Below the pieces are notes generated by a model. The model made no database searches, was not told the origin of the DNA, and worked only from the letters and a program-made list of their open reading frames with translations. Below are positions 61,780 to 64,000 of a stretch of DNA of 64,000 nucleotides, in pieces; the first letter of the stretch is position 1, and every line of letters starts with the position of its first letter. Both the position numbers and the translations under genes were made by a program. Source of the DNA: G963422565 sp963422565 (GTDB lineage: Bacteria; Pseudomonadota; Alphaproteobacteria; MPNO01); the NCBI GenBank assembly GCA_963422565.1, contig OY730228.1:2108001-2172000 (forward strand). The letters are read 5' to 3'.

Positions 61780-62086
61780 CTGCGGCGGACCGGCGTTTTT
61801 CCGTATCGAGTCTGGCGCCGCTGGAGGCTTGAAGGTGGCTGAATGGGATTGTTCCGATTCGTCGCCATCTGGACCTTTGGTAACCCGTACCGCTGCTGTC
61901 CAGCGCGCACATGTTCCCGCGGTGCATCTGAAAGGTGGACACGAGGCCCGGGGTTGACCGTGCGATCTCTTGATCGCCCCGCTTCCCGGCGGCGTCGCTC
62001 GTTTCGGGAGGACCGGATACCGACTCGAGACCCGTGACGGCGGCCCGGCGCTTGACGAAGCGTACCGTATTTCGTTACGTTTGCCC
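61780..62086. other. Spacer between two toxin-antitoxin loci
   Basis: No gene is convincing. Open frames here are short and without family features. Just before its end lie TTGACG (62052-62057) and an imperfect dyad at 62061-62079, described separately. Confidence 0.4.
62061..62079 (+). promoter_or_regulatory. Imperfect dyad upstream of higB, possible HigA operator
   Basis: CGTACCGTATTTCGTTACG matches its own reverse complement at 14 of 19 positions, with perfect CGTA/TACG ends. It lies 8 nt before the GTG start of the toxin gene and immediately downstream of a TTGACG -35-like box. Antitoxins of this class usually repress from such sites. Confidence 0.35.
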
Positions 62087-62367
62087 GTGATCAAGAGCTT
62101 CGCCGACAAGCGCGCCGCGGCCGTCTTCGCGGGCCATGCCGTCCGAGGTCTGCCGATGCAGATCCAACGGCGGGCGCGGGCCAAGCTCCTGGCGATCGAC
62201 GCGGCTGGGAGGCTCGACGATCTGAGGGCGCCGCCCGGCAACCGGTTGGAAACCCTGCGGGGAGATCGAAGGGGGCGGTACAGTATTCGCGTCAACCAGC
62301 AATGGCGATCTGCTTAGTCTGGCGCGACGGCGATGCCTGGGATGTCGAGATCGTCGATTACCATTAG
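62087..62367 (+). pseudogene. HigB-type toxin, frameshifted near the C-terminus
   Basis: GTG 62087 starts VIKSFADKRAAAVFAGHAVR, then AKLLAIDAAGRLDDLRAPPG and GRYSIRVNQQWR, a near-complete HigB (ribosome-dependent mRNase). Immediately after QQWR the frame ends in SA-stop (62314-62316). The family ending ICLVWRDGDAWDVEIVDYH occurs in the next frame and ends at TAG 62365-62367. One extra base at about 62310 would restore it. The intact HigA follows 14 nt later, so this locus may be an antitoxin surviving a broken toxin. Confidence 0.78.
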
Positions 62368-62381
62368 GGGATGAAGGGACC

Positions 62382-62735
62382 ATGACCATCGAACGCGAAG
62401 AGGTGGACCGGCGCAGGGTCGATTTCTCGGACGTGGCTTCGGGCGGGCGGCTGCCGCCGGTGCATCCCGGCGAGATCCTGCGCGAGGAGTTCCTGACGCC
62501 GATGGAACTCAGCGTGTACCGTCTGGCCCGCGAGATCAAGGTTTCGCGTCCGCGGCTGAACGATATCGTGCTCGGACGCCGCGCCGTCACGACCGACACC
62601 GCGCTGCGCCTGGGGCGCTATTTCGGGACGACGCCGGAGTTCTGGCTCGCCCTTCAGACCCGTTACGATCTGGATGTCGCCGAGCGCACGGTGCGCGCCA
62701 AGATCGAGCGGGAGGTCGCGCCGCGCGCCGCGTGA
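62382..62735 (+). CDS. higA: HigA-type antitoxin
   Basis: A 117-residue XRE-family protein with ATG 62382 and GAAGGGA upstream. The conserved core is PPVHPGEILREEFLTPMELS, then YRLAREIKVSRPRLNDIVLG and ALRLGRYFGTTPEFWLALQ, the typical HigA helix-turn-helix. It has ~25 extra residues at the N-terminus compared with short HigA proteins. It would bind the toxin and repress the operon. This is the only apparently intact gene of the two toxin-antitoxin loci here. Confidence 0.88.
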   Translation: MTIEREEVDRRRVDFSDVASGGRLPPVHPGEILREEFLTPMELSVYRLAREIKVSRPRLNDIVLGRRAVTTDTALRLGRYFGTTPEFWLALQTRYDLDVAERTVRAKIEREVAPRAA

Positions 62736-62884
62736 CGTTTCCGTTACGGATGGGAAGAGAATATGCACGAGGATTTTCGAGCGACTTGCGCCGGGGAAGA
62801 TCGGGATCGGACCGAAAGCGGGTGGCCGGTCGGCGGGATCGCGGAGCGGGCCCGGGTCCGGCGGCGCCTCCGGGAGCGTAGGAA

Positions 62885-64000
62885 TTGACCGACGGCTTTC
62901 AAAGAACGCTGGAGCACATACGGTCCATCGCCGATTCCGAAGCCGGGAAGGGGCGCCTCTTCGAGCGGCTGATGAAGACCTATTTCATCGAAGATCCGCT
63001 CTACGGGGAGCGGTTCTCCGATGTCTGGCTCTGGCCGGAATGGGCGAGGCGGCAACCGGATTTCGACGGCTCCGACACGGGCATCGATCTGGTCGCCGAG
63101 GAGCGCCAGGGCGGCTACTGCGCCATCCAGTGCAAGTGCTACGCGCCCGGCACGCGGATGTCGAAGCCGCATCTCGATTCATTCATCGCCGCGTCGGCGC
63201 GCGATCCCTTCACGGCGCGCATCGTCGTCGATACCGGCGATGGATGGGGGCCGAACGCCGTCAGGACCGTTGTTCCGCTGACGCCCGCATGCTCGGTACT
63301 TCGGTTCGGCGATCTCGCAAGTCGGCCCTTCGACTGGCCCGACCTGGTCCGGGACGAACCGGAGGCTCTGGCCTTCCGGCGCGAGCCGTTCAGCCTGCGG
63401 CCCCATCAGAAAACCGCGTTCGACGATGTGACCGGCGGCTTCGAGACGCACGATCGCGGCAAGTTGATCATGGCCTGCGGCACGGGCAAGACCTTCACTG
63501 GGCTGCGCATCGCTGAAGCGCTCGCCGGCGACGGCGGGCGGGTGCTCTACCTGGTGCCGTCGATCTCGCTGTTCCAGCAGTCGATGCGCGAATGGGCGGA
63601 GCAGCGGGCGGTGCCGCACCGCTACATCGGCGTCTGTTCCGACACCCGCGCCGGGCGCAACGACGAGGACGCCTCGCTTCAGGAGCTGGAGATCCCTGTC
63701 ACCACCGATCCGGCGGCGATATCGCTTGCGCTGCGGGAAGCGCGCCCCCAAGCCATGACGGCCGTCTTCTGCACCTATCATTCGCTCGGCATCGTCGAAC
63801 GCGCACAGGACGACGGCGCCCCCGCCTTCGACCTCGTGCTCTGCGACGAGGCGCACAGGACGACCGGCGTCGAGCGCCCCGGAGACACGACCTCGCCGTT
63901 CGTGCTGGTGCATGACGACGACCGGATACGCGCGGCCAAACGCCTCTACATGACCGCTACGCCGCGCCTTTACACCGAAGGCGCTAGGGCGAAGGCGGCA
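62885..64000 (+). CDS. Type ISP (LlaGI-like) restriction enzyme, N-terminal nuclease and helicase part (cut by window end)
   Basis: The frame is open from TTG 62885 to the window end (372 codons visible). The N-terminus TDGFQRTLEHIRSIADSEAG and GRLFERLMKTYFIEDPLYG match LlaGI-type enzymes. An Mrr-like PD-(D/E)xK nuclease site is seen as Asp68 (GIDLVAEE) and Gln82-x-Lys84 (AIQCKCY). The SF2 translocase starts with Walker A ACGTGKT (to Lys202, Thr203), then DEAH at 321-324 and motif III YMTATPRLY. The full enzyme would continue with methyltransferase and target-recognition domains beyond the window. It sits with toxin-antitoxin genes and an integrase remnant. Confidence 0.85.
   Translation, partial: MTDGFQRTLEHIRSIADSEAGKGRLFERLMKTYFIEDPLYGERFSDVWLWPEWARRQPDFDGSDTGIDLVAEERQGGYCAIQCKCYAPGTRMSKPHLDSFIAASARDPFTARIVVDTGDGWGPNAVRTVVPLTPACSVLRFGDLASRPFDWPDLVRDEPEALAFRREPFSLRPHQKTAFDDVTGGFETHDRGKLIMACGTGKTFTGLRIAEALAGDGGRVLYLVPSISLFQQSMREWAEQRAVPHRYIGVCSDTRAGRNDEDASLQELEIPVTTDPAAISLALREARPQAMTAVFCTYHSLGIVERAQDDGAPAFDLVLCDEAHRTTGVERPGDTTSPFVLVHDDDRIRAAKRLYMTATPRLYTEGARAKAA

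Noticed and set aside
1..64000. CRISPR arrays, rRNA genes, further tRNAs and prophage structural genes
   Set aside because: None was recognised on either strand.

Overview
The window is very GC-rich DNA, densely packed with short intergenic gaps and many ATGA/GTGA start-stop overlaps. An Aap-type general amino-acid permease, an alphaproteobacterial-type ribosomal protein S21 and the overall catabolic repertoire suggest a metabolically versatile alphaproteobacterium, perhaps Rhodospirillales-like. That placement is inference. No CRISPR array or rRNA was seen. One tRNA gene was found, for selenocysteine.

Layout. (1) 1-11469, all +: the end of an FdrA/AllF-type protein, an AllG-type DUF1116 protein, glutathione reductase, an extradiol-dioxygenase beta/alpha pair resembling 2-aminophenol 1,6-dioxygenase, and a branched-chain-amino-acid-type ABC importer. 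The last importer gene is one open frame joining LivM, a second dioxygenase alpha subunit and a kynurenine-formamidase-like hydrolase. (2) 11477-15909: tRNA-Sec(UCA) on the minus strand and an aapJQMP operon. (3) 15934-24926: UbiD-family decarboxylase with an MFS transporter, a TauD/TfdA dioxygenase, a Rieske oxygenase coupled to a glutamine-synthetase-like ligase, a quinone-oxidoreductase-like MDR protein, and a CinA-like protein. (4) 25036-30128: methionine aminopeptidase, nitroreductase, isochorismatase-like hydrolase, two-subunit Rieske dioxygenase and an SDR.

(5) 30129-35382 is a mobile island: a decayed IS66 transposase, a lower-GC frameshifted surface-lipoprotein gene (TbpB-like fold), an IS256-family element with inverted repeats, and a broken coiled-coil gene. 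(6) 35383-39637: TRAP transporter plus an NtaA/DszA-type flavin monooxygenase. (7) 39782-46906: rpsU, bioF, a formamidase / amide channel / FmdB module, crcB and a solitary molybdopterin hydroxylase large subunit. (8) 46999-52767: Dpp-type ABC importer. (9) 52943-60504: an orphan TRAP binding protein, then a ureide cluster: ureidoglycine-glyoxylate transaminase-like enzyme, carbamate kinase and AllH/AllF/AllG (oxamate carbamoyltransferase) plus a small companion ORF. (10) 60776-64000: an integrase remnant, two toxin-antitoxin loci of which three of four genes carry frameshifts, and the N-terminal part of a Type ISP (LlaGI-like) restriction enzyme. This looks like a defence island.

How the genes work together. 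The window reads as a scavenging region for aromatic and nitrogenous small molecules: several importers sit beside ring hydroxylation, ring cleavage, amide hydrolysis and oxalurate phosphorolysis. The ureide cluster has a coherent chemistry: ureidoglycine to oxalurate, then oxamate plus carbamoyl phosphate, then ATP, NH3 and CO2. The most unusual object is the transporter-dioxygenase-hydrolase fusion at 8437-11469.
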